From the NCBI RefSeq assembly GCF_000010125.1, contig NC_007350.1, positions 2,232,001 to 2,296,000 on the forward strand: a DNA stretch of 64,000 bases, in the 5' to 3' direction. A program made the translations under genes and the position numbers. The DNA comes from Staphylococcus saprophyticus subsp. saprophyticus ATCC 15305 = NCTC 7292 (GTDB taxonomy: Bacteria; Bacillota; Bacilli; Staphylococcales; Staphylococcaceae). A model generated the notes under the pieces. The model had not been told where the DNA came from. It worked only from the letters and a program-made list of their open reading frames with translations, and ran no database searches. Shown here piece by piece: positions 46,929 through 57,253 of the stretch (its first letter is position 1; every line of letters begins with the position of its first letter).

Positions 46929-47438
46929 TTATTCAGCGCTTTCTTCTTTTGATTCTTTGTCTTCTCCAACAGCTTTAACTGCATAAGCGAAGTTGCGTAC
47001 TGGAGCTTGTAATACTGATAAAAGCATAGAAACAAGACCGTCGTGTGATGGTAATGTACCAACAGTGTTAACTTCTTCAGCAGAAATAACATTGCCTTCC
47101 ATAACACCTGTTTTAATTTCTAATGCTTGATGTTCTTTTGCAAATCCTGCGATAACTTTTGCTGGAGCAACAACATCTTCTGTTGAAGTAGCAACTGCAG
47201 TAGGACCTACTAAGAATTCATCTAAACCGTCAATACCAGCTTGTTGAGCTGCACGACGAACCATAGTGTTTTTCAATACTTTGTATTCAACACCAGCTTC
47301 ACGTAATTGTGAACGTAATTCAGTTACTTCAGCAACGCTTAGACCACGATAGTCAACGATAACTGTAGATACTGAGTTTTTAAGTTGTTCAGCAATAATA
47401 TCAACTTCTTGTTTTTTTGCATCGATGATTGCAGACAT
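46929..47438 (-). CDS. rplJ: 50S ribosomal protein L10
   Basis: A 169-residue L10 protein that anchors the L7/L12 stalk. It has [17 protein letters not shown] (about 27-43) and [13 protein letters not shown], with an acidic C-terminal tail [11 protein letters not shown]. It is regulated by the structured leader upstream. GGAGGTG precedes the ATG. Confidence 0.96.
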   Translation of the reverse strand: MSAIIDAKKQEVDIIAEQLKNSVSTVIVDYRGLSVAEVTELRSQLREAGVEYKVLKNTMVRRAAQQAGIDGLDEFLVGPTAVATSTEDVVAPAKVIAGFAKEHQALEIKTGVMEGNVISAEEVNTVGTLPSHDGLVSMLLSVLQAPVRNFAYAVKAVGEDKESKEESAE

Positions 47439-47442
47439 TTAG

Positions 47443-47665
47443 ACACCTCCATAGATTTTAGTTTGGTGCTTTTAATTTTGAAGTTCTGTGGATTGACGTT
47501 CGTCAGTTCCTCAGATTATCCAATAAAAAAAACACTTTCTACCCACGGCAAAAAGTGCTTGAAAGATCTAAAATCTTCACGTTCAAGTCAATTTTAGCCT
47601 CGGTAGGATCAAATTTTAAGTTATTACTAACTCCTACTGTCTTAGGTAAAATAATACATTAACCA
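47443..47665 (-). ncRNA. L10 leader: autoregulatory mRNA leader of rplJL with attenuator
   Basis: The 220-base minus-strand leader begins after the promoter and contains the conserved GACTTGAA and CCTACCGAGGCTAA segments known from L10 leaders, and an attenuator hairpin CACTTT/AAAGTG (47533-47557) followed by eight U residues. Binding of L10(L12)4 is expected to stop transcription or translation of its own operon. The identity is by resemblance to the Rfam L10 leader as I recall it. Confidence 0.7.
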
Positions 47666-47693
47666 ATATAACTAAATTAATGTACAATGTCAA
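47665..47693 (-). promoter_or_regulatory. rplJL promoter
   Basis: On the minus strand TTGACA (47688-47693), a 17-bp spacer, then TATATT (47665-47670). A near-consensus vegetative promoter. Confidence 0.75.
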
Positions 47694-47703
47694 TATTTTT
47701 TAA

Positions 47704-47731
47704 AGACTGAAAGTAAACCTTTCAGCCTTTT
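47704..47731 (-). terminator. Terminator between rplA and rplJ
   Basis: On the minus strand GGCTGAAAG pairs with CTTTCAGTC, followed by UUUAAAAAA. It separates rplKA from rplJL. Confidence 0.65.
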
Positions 47732-47746
47732 TCATTTATTTATAGA

Positions 47747-48442
47747 TTATAGTTTGAAGCTTGAAGTATCAACTTTAACTCCAGGACCCATTGTTGTAGT
47801 TACAGCAACAGATTTGAAGTACGTACCTTTAGCTGAAGCAGGTTTTGCTTTAGTTAATACGTCTTGTAAAGTTTTGAAGTTTTCAACAAGTTTGTCAGTA
47901 TCAAATGATGTTTTACCAATTGATGCATGAACAATACCTGATTTCTCAGCACGGTATTCTACTTTACCAGCTTTGATTTCTTCAACAGCTTTTTTAACGT
48001 CCATAGTTACTGTTCCAGTTTTAGGGTTAGGCATTAAACCTTTAGGTCCTAATACGCGACCAAGTTTACCAACTTCGCCCATCATGTCTGGTGTAGCTAC
48101 TACTACGTCAAAGTCAAACCAACCTTGTTGGATTTTTTCTACATATTCGCCTTCGCCAACGAAATCAGCACCTGCTGCTTCAGCTTCTGCTGCTTTGTCT
48201 CCTTTTGCGAACACTAATACACGTTGTGATTTACCAGTACCGTTTGGAAGCACTACTGCTCCACGGATTTGTTGATCATTTTTACGAGTATCAATACCTA
48301 AACGGAATGCTACTTCAACTGATGCATCAAAGTTAGCGATGTTTGTTTCTTTAGCTAGTTCAACAGCTTCTTCAACATTATAATGTTTTAAGCGATCGAT
48401 TTTGCTAGCTGCTTCTTGATATCTTTTGCTTTTTTTAGCCAT
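47747..48442 (-). CDS. rplA: 50S ribosomal protein L1
   Basis: A 231-residue L1 protein that forms the mobile L1 stalk and can repress its own mRNA. Landmarks are [32 protein letters not shown] and [15 protein letters not shown]. Start is ATG 48442, nine bases after AGGAGG; the frame upstream to 48487 is not part of the family. Second gene of rplKA. Confidence 0.97.
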
Positions 48443-48673
48443 TTCATGTTCCTCCTTTAGTGGTTTTAGCGGAATTTCCTCCCACATTTACTTGCTTTCA
48501 CAAGTTAAGAGCAGATAACAGTGAGGTCAAAATTGTATTTTATCTTAGGAATTAACATTCCTTAATAAATGACATTTCTCCTCATATTACGACAATATTG
48601 AACGCTGTCATCATGTTTGTCATTTCTGTCATCTGCTTCTATCGTCAATCTATGTTTTCATTACTAATTTATA

Positions 48674-49096
48674 TTATTGAACTGTGATACCCATACTACG
48701 AGCAGTACCTTCGATAATACGCATAGCTGCTTCTTCGTCTGCAGCATTTAAATCTTGCATTTTTTGGTTTGCAATTTCACGTACTTGATCTTTAGTTACT
48801 GTAGCAACTTTTGTTTTGTTAGGTTCGCCTGAACCTTTTTCAACGCCTGCTGCTTTTTTAAGTAGTACTGGCGCCGGTGGAGTTTTTGTAATAAATGTAA
48901 ATGAACGGTCTTCATAAACACTGATTTCTACCGGAATAATTAAACCTGCGTCTTCTTGTGTACGTGCGTTGAATTCCTTACAGAATCCCATAATATTCAC
49001 ACCTGCTTGACCTAATGCTGGACCAACTGGTGGTGCTGGATTTGCTTTACCTGCAGGAATTTGTAATTTAACAACTTTTTCTACTTTTTTAGCCAC
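48674..49096 (-). CDS. rplK: 50S ribosomal protein L11
   Basis: A 140-residue L11 protein at the GTPase-associated centre. It begins [21 protein letters not shown] and contains the [17 protein letters not shown] loop. The start is GTG 49096, eight bases after GGAGG; the GTG at 49105 overlaps the ribosome site. The leader upstream is highly structured (see 49121-49200), and 230 bases separate it from rplA. Confidence 0.95.
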   Translation of the reverse strand: MAKKVEKVVKLQIPAGKANPAPPVGPALGQAGVNIMGFCKEFNARTQEDAGLIIPVEISVYEDRSFTFITKTPPAPVLLKKAAGVEKGSGEPNKTKVATVTKDQVREIANQKMQDLNAADEEAAMRIIEGTARSMGITVQ

Positions 49097-49120
49097 GATG
49101 TGCACCTCCTTGATATCGTG

Positions 49121-49200
49121 ATGTGGTCACAGGACTCAGTTTTGTCCTCCCACTCTTCTACATTTCGTGACGAAATGAACGCTCTATGAGCGCGACCACA
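49121..49200 (-). ncRNA. Structured mRNA leader of rplKA: three hairpins closed by a long-range stem
   Basis: TGTGGTC (49122-49128) pairs with GACCACA (49194-49200) and closes a junction with three inner hairpins: AGGAC/GTCCT (49131-49148), CATTTCG/CGAAATG (49161-49177, three-base loop) and CGCTC/GAGCG (49180-49192). It lies between the promoter (TATAAT on the minus strand at 49203-49208) and rplK, where an L1 or L11 feedback site would be. The 340 bases from 49209 to nusG contain no gene I can see. Confidence 0.6.
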
Positions 49201-49551
49201 GTATTATAACATTAACTCATTACATAAAGCAATGGTGATTTGTAAAATTTTGGGAACGGAATATAAATCTAATATCACTACAATAAAGCCCGTATCCCAC
49301 ATGAGCAAGGTGACTAGTGTTAATGAGCGCTAATTTTAAAGGCTTTTTAATCTAGCCAACAACTGCCTCCTTAACTATTAGCAAAGACCAAAAATGCTAT
49401 AGCTTTTAGCTTCTGTTAATACGTGAGGCCAAACTCATCTTTTTCTTCTAAATTATTTCAGTAATCAGCTGTACTTAATGTATATAAAATCATACTTCTA
49501 ACTTTTGCAAGTTGCGTATGACCTCTATCAGTATCAACGTCCTGATATGCC

Positions 49552-50100
49552 TTACAGTTTTTCAACTTGATCAAATTCTACTTCTACTGGTGTTTCTCTA
49601 CCAAACATGTCTACAAGAACAGTAAGTTTGAATTTATCCGCTTCAATTTCTTGAACTTCACCAACTTGATTTGCAAATGGGCCTGATTTAATTCTTACTT
49701 GTTCACCTAAGTCAATTTGAACATCGATTGTTTTTTCTTTCATGCCCATTTGTTTAAGGATGAAGCGTGCTTCTTCAGGAAGTAATGGATTTGGCTTTGA
49801 TCCAGCACCAGCTGAACCAACAAATCCTGTTACACCAGGTGTATTTCTTACGATATACCATGATTCGTCAGTCATTACTAACTCGACTAGCACGTATCCT
49901 GGGAATGTTTTTTTAGTTAATGTTTTGGCTTTGCCATCTTTAACTTGTGTTTCTTCTTCTTCTGGTATAACAACTCTGAATATTTGTTCAGTCATATTCA
50001 TAGATTCAACACGTTTTTCTAAATTCTTTTTCACTTTATTCTCATAACCAGAATAAGTATGCACAGCATACCAACGCTTTGCGCCAACTTCTTCAGACAT
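49552..50100 (-). CDS. nusG: Transcription termination/antitermination factor NusG
   Basis: A 182-residue factor that binds RNA polymerase and affects pausing. The N-terminal NGN domain begins KRWYAVHTYSGYENKV with TFPGYVLVELVM, and the C-terminal KOW domain has GEQVRIKSGPFANQVGEV. Normal length. It follows secE by 14 bases in the usual secE-nusG pair. Confidence 0.96.
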   Translation of the reverse strand: MSEEVGAKRWYAVHTYSGYENKVKKNLEKRVESMNMTEQIFRVVIPEEEETQVKDGKAKTLTKKTFPGYVLVELVMTDESWYIVRNTPGVTGFVGSAGAGSKPNPLLPEEARFILKQMGMKEKTIDVQIDLGEQVRIKSGPFANQVGEVQEIEADKFKLTVLVDMFGRETPVEVEFDQVEKL

Positions 50101-50114
50101 GTCGTCACTCCTAT

Positions 50115-50294
50115 CTATTTAATTAACTCTATAATTCTACCAATTCCTAAGTCTAAGGCATAGAAGAATACTAAGAAAAATACTACTGTAGCTACAACAA
50201 TGACTGTGTATTTAAATAATTCTTCTTTCGTTGGCCAACTTGTCTTTTCCATTTCTGACTTTACGCCTTGGAAGAAACTCTCTTTTTTAGCCAT
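50115..50294 (-). CDS. secE: Preprotein translocase subunit SecE
   Basis: A 59-residue single-helix SecE. It reads [15 protein letters not shown], then SWPTKEEL (the conserved cytoplasmic amphipathic part), then one transmembrane helix [24 protein letters not shown] site lies nine bases before the ATG. It clamps SecY in the translocon. Its position before nusG is universal in Firmicutes. Confidence 0.95.
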   Translation of the reverse strand: MAKKESFFQGVKSEMEKTSWPTKEELFKYTVIVVATVVFFLVFFYALDLGIGRIIELIK

Positions 50295-50422
50295 TTATAA
50301 GACCTCCGTATATTTCGTTATTCCTTATTTGCTTATTCCATGCAACAAATCAAGCAAATACAATACTCTCAACTTAAATGGAAGGGCATATTCACTCAAT
50401 TGTAAATTTAATATGTCGTTTG

Positions 50423-50566
50423 TTATTTCGATTCTTTATGCAACGTATGTGCATTACATCTCGGACAATATTTCTTCAATTCCAGTCTAGATGCAAGATT
50501 ACTCTGTTTGGGAACGTTATAATTTCGATTACCACACACTTCACAATTCAATGGTACTTTTTTCAT
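50423..50566 (-). CDS. rpmG: 50S ribosomal protein L33
   Basis: A 47-residue L33 of the zinc-binding (C+) type: cysteines lie in NCEVCGNRN and KKYCPRC, giving the CxxC...CxxC site. It begins MKKVPLN and ends HTLHKESK. It precedes secE by about 130 bases. Staphylococci usually have several L33 copies; this is the secE-linked one. Confidence 0.92.
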   Translation of the reverse strand: MKKVPLNCEVCGNRNYNVPKQSNLASRLELKKYCPRCNAHTLHKESK

Positions 50567-50696
50567 TCGTCTTCCCCTTACTCATTATAATACCAATCTA
50601 CTATACATAATTTCTAAGTCAATTGTCAATCGGCAATAGCGTCTTTGTACGTGATATGCTATATATTCAGACCGTTACAATTAAATAAAACACGCG

Positions 50697-51272
50697 CTAT
50701 TTCTCATTTTCTAAATAGCGTCTTAATTTCATTTTACAACGATGTATCGCATTGTAAACCACTTTGATTTGTATATTTAGTGTTTCAGCAATTTCTTTCG
50801 GCTTAAAGTCATTTAGTAAATAGATTACGATACTTTTTTCTAAGACCGTCAGTTTCATTAATCCCTGTTGTAATTGACTTCCTATCTCTAAAGCTAATAT
50901 ATGTTTATCAAGTGGGTGTTCTGTTTTACTATTTTGATAATTGACTATAAATTCATTGACCAGCATTTCTTGTCGTTGGTTGCCATAGCATTTTTTACGG
51001 ATATAATCATTTTTTACATTTTTAATCACACGATTTACATAATGCTCAATAGGTGTGTCATCAGTGAAATCAAATTTTTTAAATGCACAGTATAATCTTA
51101 CGAGCACATCTTGACACAAATCTTCTTGGTCATTTGGATGTATAGCAAAATGATATAAACGTCTACGAATCATTGGGCTTAAGACTTTAAAAATTTCAGG
51201 CACATCGATTGGTTTGGTTCTCTTTTCTCCATTAATTAAAGTGTTAGTTGGAATGCGGTTATTTCTTGTCAT
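50697..51272 (-). CDS. sigH: Alternative sigma factor SigH
   Basis: A 191-residue sigma-70-family factor. Region 2 includes NDQEDLCQDVLVRLYCAFKKFD (about 47-68), and region 4 LKLTVLEKSIVIYLLNDFKPKEIAETLN, with the C-terminal helix-turn-helix. In staphylococci SigH drives competence genes and is usually silent. It lies at the conserved site between rae1 and rpmG. Confidence 0.9.
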   Translation of the reverse strand: MTRNNRIPTNTLINGEKRTKPIDVPEIFKVLSPMIRRRLYHFAIHPNDQEDLCQDVLVRLYCAFKKFDFTDDTPIEHYVNRVIKNVKNDYIRKKCYGNQRQEMLVNEFIVNYQNSKTEHPLDKHILALEIGSQLQQGLMKLTVLEKSIVIYLLNDFKPKEIAETLNIQIKVVYNAIHRCKMKLRRYLENEK

Positions 51273-51346
51273 TACTGTTATCCTTTCCTTGAAGTAAAGA
51301 AAGATTACAGCAGTTGGACTGAAAAAATCAAACTCCGCTATAATAA

Positions 51347-51868
51347 TTAATGATTATCGCCGCGTCTTAATTTTTCAAATTCTTCAAGAATTTCATTTGA
51401 AAGTTCGATACGCGTTCTGGGTTTCTGTTCATTAAATCCATCTAGCTTTTTCGATACAGAAATTTCATTTTCTCTTAAATCTCTCCACATTTCTCTTGAA
51501 GACACACGATATGCACCTGCACCAAAAATAGCATGTTGCTCACTCATATCGCTCGTAACCACTGTAATATGTCTTGTATGTTTGTCATATAAGTCATATA
51601 CATAACGTTCAATGTAGCTATCTGCAGTTTCTTTTTCTTTTGTAAAAATCGTTTTAACACCATGATACATATATTCTGTAGGCGCTCCGGATTGTTCATA
51701 AGCATCGAATACGCAGACAACTTCATCCGCAATGACTGCGTTATAGTTCGCTATAGCAATGAGCAATTGTTCACGTGCTTCTTCAAGGTTATCTTGTGCA
51801 ATACGACTTAATTCCTGCGATTGTCCAATCATATTATATCCATCAATGATTAAATAACGATCTTTCAT
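51347..51868 (-). CDS. rae1: Ribosome-dependent mRNA endonuclease Rae1 (YacP, NYN domain)
   Basis: A 173-residue NYN/PIN-like nuclease. The acidic residues are in [10 protein letters not shown] (8-17), then VVCVFDAY and [11 protein letters not shown]. subtilis Rae1 cuts mRNA in the ribosomal A site. It overlaps rlmB by four bases (ATGA), showing translational coupling. Confidence 0.9.
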   Translation of the reverse strand: MKDRYLIIDGYNMIGQSQELSRIAQDNLEEAREQLLIAIANYNAVIADEVVCVFDAYEQSGAPTEYMYHGVKTIFTKEKETADSYIERYVYDLYDKHTRHITVVTSDMSEQHAIFGAGAYRVSSREMWRDLRENEISVSKKLDGFNEQKPRTRIELSNEILEEFEKLRRGDNH

Positions 51869-52614
51869 GCTTTATCTCCGATATAATTACGTTTGCGGAA
51901 AACTTCATACATCATTAAACTTGCTGCTACTGATGCATTTAGACTGTTAACATGACCTACCATTGGAATATTGATATAGAAATCGCATTTTTCTTTAACT
52001 AAACGGCTCATACCTTGACCTTCACTACCTATGACAATACCTAGTGGCATGCCAGCATCCATTTCTCTATAGTCCGTTGAATTTTCAGCTTCAGTACCAA
52101 CAATCCAATAGCCGTTATCCTTTAGCGTTTCAATCGTGTTAGCCAAATTAGTCACCCTCATTACTGGTATATGCTGAATAGCGCCCGTCGATGCTTTGGC
52201 AACCGTTTGTGTTAAAGCAACTGAACGTCTCTTAGGAATTATGACACCATCAACACCTGAAGCATCTGCGGTTCTTAAGATTGATCCTAGGTTATGTGGG
52301 TCTTCTAAACCATCTAAAATTAATACTGTCGATAATTTATCTTGTGCTTTTTGTTGCGCAACAAATGCATCAAAGTCCGCATATTCATATGGAGCAATGT
52401 AAGCAGCAACACCCTGGTGAGGTGAATCTGACAATCCATCTATTTTAGATTTCGGTACAGATTGAACTATAATTTTATTACTATTCGCTAATTTTAAAAT
52501 TTCGTTGATTTGGCCTTTTTTGATAGTATCTTGAATCAGAATTTTATTAATAGTATGTCCTGAGACAATAGCTTCTTTTACTGCATGTCGACCAACAATT
52601 ACGATCTCTTCCAT
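51865..52614 (-). CDS. rlmB: 23S rRNA 2'-O-methyltransferase RlmB (SpoU/TrmH family)
   Basis: A 249-residue SPOUT methyltransferase with an N-terminal RNA-binding domain ([11 protein letters not shown]), and knot motifs [35 protein letters not shown] and [18 protein letters not shown]. It is expected to methylate G2251 (E. coli number) of 23S rRNA. It lies between mrnC and rae1 in the conserved run. Confidence 0.93.
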   Translation of the reverse strand: MEEIVIVGRHAVKEAIVSGHTINKILIQDTIKKGQINEILKLANSNKIIVQSVPKSKIDGLSDSPHQGVAAYIAPYEYADFDAFVAQQKAQDKLSTVLILDGLEDPHNLGSILRTADASGVDGVIIPKRRSVALTQTVAKASTGAIQHIPVMRVTNLANTIETLKDNGYWIVGTEAENSTDYREMDAGMPLGIVIGSEGQGMSRLVKEKCDFYINIPMVGHVNSLNASVAASLMMYEVFRKRNYIGDKA

Positions 52615-52621
52615 AGTATCA

Positions 52622-53017
52622 CTACCTTTCGTCTACGATTTGTACAATTTGTTCTAATAGTGCCGCTAAACGTGCATCTTCTTTTTCTAAATATAAATAA
52701 CCAATGATTGCCTCTAACCCAGAACTTTTTCTATATGTTTGAATATCTGTATTTTTTGCTTTGGTATAACTTTTAGCGTTTCTACCTCGACGCACGATAT
52801 CTAATTCTTCTTCTGAAAACCATTCATTTTCCATTAATGACTCTAGCGTCAGCGCTTGACTCTTAGCTGAAACGTAGCGTTTAGCTTCTTGATGTAAACG
52901 ATTAGGCTTTGCTTTTAATTTTAAAACGATATATGCTCTCACGTGTTGATCTAAGACTGCGTCACCCATGTAAGCAAGTGTCAACGGATTTAATAATTTA
53001 TTATTCATATTAGCCAC
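52622..53017 (-). CDS. mrnC: Mini-ribonuclease III
   Basis: A 131-residue RNase III catalytic domain without an RNA-binding domain. [14 protein letters not shown] (14-27) carries the active-site aspartate, and [12 protein letters not shown] its glutamate. It matures 23S rRNA ends. It starts with GTG 53017, overlapping the end of cysS by eight bases. Confidence 0.93.
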   Translation of the reverse strand: MANMNNKLLNPLTLAYMGDAVLDQHVRAYIVLKLKAKPNRLHQEAKRYVSAKSQALTLESLMENEWFSEEELDIVRRGRNAKSYTKAKNTDIQTYRKSSGLEAIIGYLYLEKEDARLAALLEQIVQIVDER

Positions 53018-54410
53018 GTTTAAATCTCACACCTTGAGGCGTGTCTTCTAATATAATATTTTGTTCTTTTAGTTGATCACGTATTTCATCTGCACGAGCG
53101 AAATCTTTATCTTTTCTTGCATTGTTTCTTTCTTCAATCAGCGCTTCGACTTCTTCATCTAGTAGTTCATCACTATCTTTGCCTTTCAAAGGCACTCCTA
53201 GTACATCACTAAAGATTTGATAAACTTCTTTAAAACGTCCAAGTACTTTCGTAGACGTTGTGTTTTCTAGCACGTATTTATTTGCTAATTTAGCCAAATC
53301 ATACCAAGCAGTAATAGCATTCGCTGTATTAAAATCATCATTCATAACGGTTTCAAATTGCTCTAAAATTTTATCTATTTCAGCAATATAATCACTTTGC
53401 GCTTCAATATCTGTAGCAATTGCTTCACGTTCTTCAATCGCTTGATAGCTGTTACGCACACGTTCCAAACCGCTTTTAGCCGCTTCGACAAGTTCCATAT
53501 TATAATTAATAGGGCTTCTATAATGTACACTAATCATGAAAAAGCGTAATACATCTGGATCAATTTGTTTGATGATGTCGTGTACTAAAACAAAGTTGCC
53601 TAATGATTTACTCATTTTTTCATTATCTATATTGATGAAACCATTATGCATCCAATAGTTCGCAAACGGCGCGTGGTTATGTGCCTCTGATTGCGCAATT
53701 TCATTTTCATGGTGTGGGAACTGTAAATCTGTACCACCCGCATGAATATCAATTGTGGCACCCAATTCATGATAAGCCATTACTGAACATTCAATATGCC
53801 AGCCAGGTCTACCTTCACCAAATGGGCTTTCCCAACTGATTTCACCTGGTTTAGCTTGCTTCCATAACGTAAAATCTAATGCATCTTCCTTCTGTTCACC
53901 CTGTTCAATACGTGCGCCTACTTTTAAATCATTTAAAGATTGATGGCTTAATTTACCGTAATCTTGGAATTTTCGTGTTCTAAAATAAACATCGCCGCCA
54001 CTTTCATAAGCATAACCTTCATCAACGAGGTCTTTTATAAAGTTAATGATGTCATCCATATGATTCATAACACGTGGATTAGACGTTGCTTTTTTTACAT
54101 TTAACGCACCTACATCTTCGTAGAATGCATCAATGTAGCGATCAGCAATCGTTTCAACTGATTCGTCCAATTCTTTTGAGCGTTTAATTAATTTGTCATC
54201 TACATCTGTAAAATTTGAAACAAATACGACTTCATAGCCTTGATATTCAAAATATCTTCTTACTACATCGTAATTGATAGCTGGTCGTGCATTTCCGATA
54301 TGAATATAATTATATACAGTTGGTCCACAAACATACATTTTAACTTTACCAGGTTCAATTGGTTCAAACGTCTCTTTTTGACGCGTTAATGTATTATATA
54401 ATGTAATCAT
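53010..54410 (-). CDS. cysS: Cysteinyl-tRNA synthetase
   Basis: A 466-residue class I synthetase: the HIGH element [12 protein letters not shown], zinc ligands with [10 protein letters not shown] and [10 protein letters not shown], and KMSKSLGN (KMSKS). ATG 54410 (MITLYNT) is preferred, nine bases after GGAGAG; upstream in-frame starts lack support. It overlaps cysE by 17 bases. Expression is under the Cys T-box upstream of cysE. Confidence 0.96.
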   Translation of the reverse strand: MITLYNTLTRQKETFEPIEPGKVKMYVCGPTVYNYIHIGNARPAINYDVVRRYFEYQGYEVVFVSNFTDVDDKLIKRSKELDESVETIADRYIDAFYEDVGALNVKKATSNPRVMNHMDDIINFIKDLVDEGYAYESGGDVYFRTRKFQDYGKLSHQSLNDLKVGARIEQGEQKEDALDFTLWKQAKPGEISWESPFGEGRPGWHIECSVMAYHELGATIDIHAGGTDLQFPHHENEIAQSEAHNHAPFANYWMHNGFINIDNEKMSKSLGNFVLVHDIIKQIDPDVLRFFMISVHYRSPINYNMELVEAAKSGLERVRNSYQAIEEREAIATDIEAQSDYIAEIDKILEQFETVMNDDFNTANAITAWYDLAKLANKYVLENTTSTKVLGRFKEVYQIFSDVLGVPLKGKDSDELLDEEVEALIEERNNARKDKDFARADEIRDQLKEQNIILEDTPQGVRFKRG

Positions 54411-55044
54411 CTTGTATCTCTCCATTTCTTGTTTTCTCAAGTTGTTTTTCAAGTTCTTTTAATTGCTCGTAGATTGGGTCAGGTAAATTACGGTGATCAA
54501 ATGTTTTGCCAATACGTCTGCCATCTTGTTTTACAATGTGTCCTGGAATACCGACTACAGTTGAATAACTAGGTACAGTATTAAGTACGACTGAGTTCGC
54601 ACCGATATTCACATTTGAATTAATCGTAATATTACCAAGCACTTTTGCTCCCGCAGCAATAAGTACATTATCCCCTATATCTGGATGGCGTTTTCCTTTT
54701 TCTTTACCCGTACCGCCTAATGTAACGCCTTGATAAATCGTTACATTATCTCCAATTCGACAAGTTTCTCCAATCACTACGCCCATGCCATGGTCAATGA
54801 ATAAACGTCTACCGATTTGAGCGCCTGGGTGAATTTCAATACCTGTAAAAAAGCGTGTAATTTGTGAAATTAATCTCGCTAAGACATATTTTTTCTTTTT
54901 ATATAGTTCATGTGCAATCAAATGACTCCAGACCGCATGCACGCCTGCATATGAAGTAACAACTTCTAAAGTTGTACGTGCTGCAGGATCTTGTTCAAAC
55001 ACCATATTTACATCGTCTTTTATTCTTTTCAACATCTTAAACAA
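54394..55044 (-). CDS. cysE: Serine O-acetyltransferase
   Basis: A 216-residue left-handed beta-helix acetyltransferase that makes O-acetylserine for cysteine synthesis. [13 protein letters not shown] and [28 protein letters not shown] are landmarks. Start is TTG 55044 (read [11 protein letters not shown]), eight bases after AGGAGG; the next ATG at 55035 is too far in. It is the first gene after the T-box terminator. Confidence 0.94.
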   Translation of the reverse strand: MFKMLKRIKDDVNMVFEQDPAARTTLEVVTSYAGVHAVWSHLIAHELYKKKKYVLARLISQITRFFTGIEIHPGAQIGRRLFIDHGMGVVIGETCRIGDNVTIYQGVTLGGTGKEKGKRHPDIGDNVLIAAGAKVLGNITINSNVNIGANSVVLNTVPSYSTVVGIPGHIVKQDGRRIGKTFDHRNLPDPIYEQLKELEKQLEKTRNGEIQDDYII

Positions 55045-55061
55045 GGCTGCTACCTCCTTAT

Positions 55062-55300
55062 AAAAAAGCACCCCTAACTTTATTGTTAGAGGTGCTTTTG
55101 CACGGTTCCACTCTCATTTTATATAAGCAATTGCCTAAATCAAACTTTGTACTGATTGATATCAAGTCTATTCCTTATAATTCTCATTTAAGTTATTCAC
55201 TTTATTTGCACAAAGGTGCATTCTGTAATTTAAGTGATGTGCTCACAGCTACCGCACACTCTCTTGACACCGTCCATCACATACTAATCCTTTGTTGATT
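55062..55300 (-). ncRNA. T-box riboswitch, cysteine-type
   Basis: On the minus strand the T-box consensus appears as GAGAGTGGAACCGTGC (55101-55115), overlapping an antiterminator, and is followed by the terminator GAAAAGCACC/GGGGTGCTTTTTT (stems 55085-55096 with 55067-55078). Stem I is closed by GTGATG/CATCAC near 55234-55280 and has a candidate specifier codon TGC (Cys) at 55218-55220. Uncharged tRNA-Cys should allow transcription of cysE-cysS and the genes after them. Confidence 0.88.
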
Positions 55301-55381
55301 TCAATGTTAATCATAGGTTGTTTATTGTAATTTTTCAAGTGTTATCTATTTAACACAACCTTTACAATATTCAACGCTTAT

Positions 55382-56836
55382 TTATACATATTTTTTCAAA
55401 CGTGATAATACTTTATCTTTACCTAGTACTTCAATTGTATTTGGTAATTCTGGGCCATGCATTTGACCAGTAACAGCAACACGGATAGGCATAAATAATT
55501 GTTTACCTTTGATACCCGTTTCTTTTTGAACTTCTTTAATCGTTTTTTTAATTTCAGCAGCTTCAAATGGTTCAAGTGCTTCTAATTTACTATATAAATG
55601 GTTCATCAATTCTGGTACTTGCTCACCTGCAATAACTTCTTGCTCATCGTCACCTAATGTTTGTTCATCACGGAAGAATAATTCCGATAACGGTACAATT
55701 TCTCCAGCATAGCTCATTTCTTTTTGATAAAGTGAAACAAGTTTACGTCCCCAATCTAGGTCCGCTTCACTTGGATTTTCCGGTAACAATTCAGCTTTAA
55801 TTAAGTGAGGTAAAGCTAATTCAAATACTGTTTCAGTATCTTTTTGTTTCATATATTGATTATTAACCCATGCAAGTTTCTGTTTATCGAAAAATGCTGG
55901 CGATTTAGATAGGCGTTTTTCATCAAAGATTTTAATAAAGTCTTCTTTAGAATAAATTTCATTTTCGCCTTCTGGTGACCAACCTAACAATGTAATAAAG
56001 TTAAATAATGCTTCAGGTAAATATCCTAAATCACGATATTGCTCGATAAACTGTAGGATTTGACCGTCACGTTTACTTAATTTTTTACGTTCTTCGTTTA
56101 CGATAAGTGACATATGTGCAAATCTTGGTGCTTCCCAACCAAATGTTTCATAAATCATTAATTGTTTTGGTGTGTTTGAAATATGGTCATCACCACGAAT
56201 AACATCTGAAATTTCCATGTAATGGTCATCGATAGCTACCGCAAAGTTATACGTTGGGATACCATCTTTTTTAACAATGACCCAGTCACCCATGTTATTT
56301 GAATCAAATGAAATTTCACCTTTAACCATATCATCAAATGAATATGTCGTATCTTTAGGTACACGGAAACGAATTGAAGGTTTGCGACCTTCTGCTTCAA
56401 ATTGTTGACGTTCTTCTTCAGTTAAATGTGCATGTTTACCACCATAACGCGGCATTTCACCACGTTCAATTTGCTGTTGACGCTCTTCTTCTAATTCGTC
56501 TTCAGTCATATAACATTTGTAAGCTTTGTCTTCATCCAATAATTGTTGAATCAGCGGATTATAAATTTCTGCACGTTCAGACTGACGATACGGTCCATAA
56601 CCTTTATCTTTATCAACAGATTCATCCCATTCGATACCTAACCATTTTAAGTTATCAAATTGCGATGATTCTCCATCAACTAAATTACGCTTACTATCCG
56701 TATCTTCAATACGAATTACAAAATCACCATCATAATGTTTAGCAAATAAATAGTTAAATAATGCAGTTCTTGCATTACCGATATGCAAATATCCAGTTGG
56801 ACTTGGTGCGTATCTCACTCTTACACGATCACTCAT
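55382..56836 (-). CDS. gltX: Glutamyl-tRNA synthetase
   Basis: A 484-residue class I synthetase. [18 protein letters not shown] holds the HIGH motif; KLSKRDG is [17 protein letters not shown] and [10 protein letters not shown] follow. Non-discriminating, as in other staphylococci that lack GlnRS (family knowledge). ATG 56836 follows GGGAG by eight bases, while the GTG at 56845 abuts it. The 356 bases upstream (56837-57192) hold nothing I can support. Confidence 0.95.
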   Translation of the reverse strand: MSDRVRVRYAPSPTGYLHIGNARTALFNYLFAKHYDGDFVIRIEDTDSKRNLVDGESSQFDNLKWLGIEWDESVDKDKGYGPYRQSERAEIYNPLIQQLLDEDKAYKCYMTEDELEEERQQQIERGEMPRYGGKHAHLTEEERQQFEAEGRKPSIRFRVPKDTTYSFDDMVKGEISFDSNNMGDWVIVKKDGIPTYNFAVAIDDHYMEISDVIRGDDHISNTPKQLMIYETFGWEAPRFAHMSLIVNEERKKLSKRDGQILQFIEQYRDLGYLPEALFNFITLLGWSPEGENEIYSKEDFIKIFDEKRLSKSPAFFDKQKLAWVNNQYMKQKDTETVFELALPHLIKAELLPENPSEADLDWGRKLVSLYQKEMSYAGEIVPLSELFFRDEQTLGDDEQEVIAGEQVPELMNHLYSKLEALEPFEAAEIKKTIKEVQKETGIKGKQLFMPIRVAVTGQMHGPELPNTIEVLGKDKVLSRLKKYV

Positions 56837-57192
56837 TATGTTCACTCCCGTTTTATCATATTAATTATTTTCAACATACGTTATTAATGTAAAATGCGTT
56901 TCACAAACGCAATAAATAAGCCGAACGCATATCTTTTATCTACTTATCATTTATAAAAAAATACCGCTCAACCATTAATAAGTTTATTATTTATCGCTTA
57001 TTAATCATACCATAGCTTATTATTTTTTAAAGTATCTCTTACCAAAGTCTGCTCCAAGCATCACACAATAATTGATTATGTGACATTCCTTTTTTAGAAA
57101 TACAATTTCGCTATCTATTGTAGCACTTTAACCGCTAATATGATATTGCTGTGCTTAAATTAACCATGACTTTGTCTATATTTTTAAATATA

Positions 57193-57247
57193 AAAAAGGC
57201 TCCACACGAAACTGTAACAACATTTGCTACAGTTTCACATGAAACCC
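57193..57247 (-). terminator. Terminator after the PIN/TRAM gene
   Basis: A long minus-strand stem pairs GGGTTTCATGTGAAACTGTA with TACAGTTTCGTGTGGAGCC, with one or two mismatches, then six U residues. Confidence 0.85.
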
Positions 57248-57253
57248 TACGTT

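Noticed and set aside
33000-51000. tRNA or rRNA genes among the ribosomal protein operons
   Set aside because: No cloverleaf with GGTTC-type arm or rRNA sequence was seen between genes.
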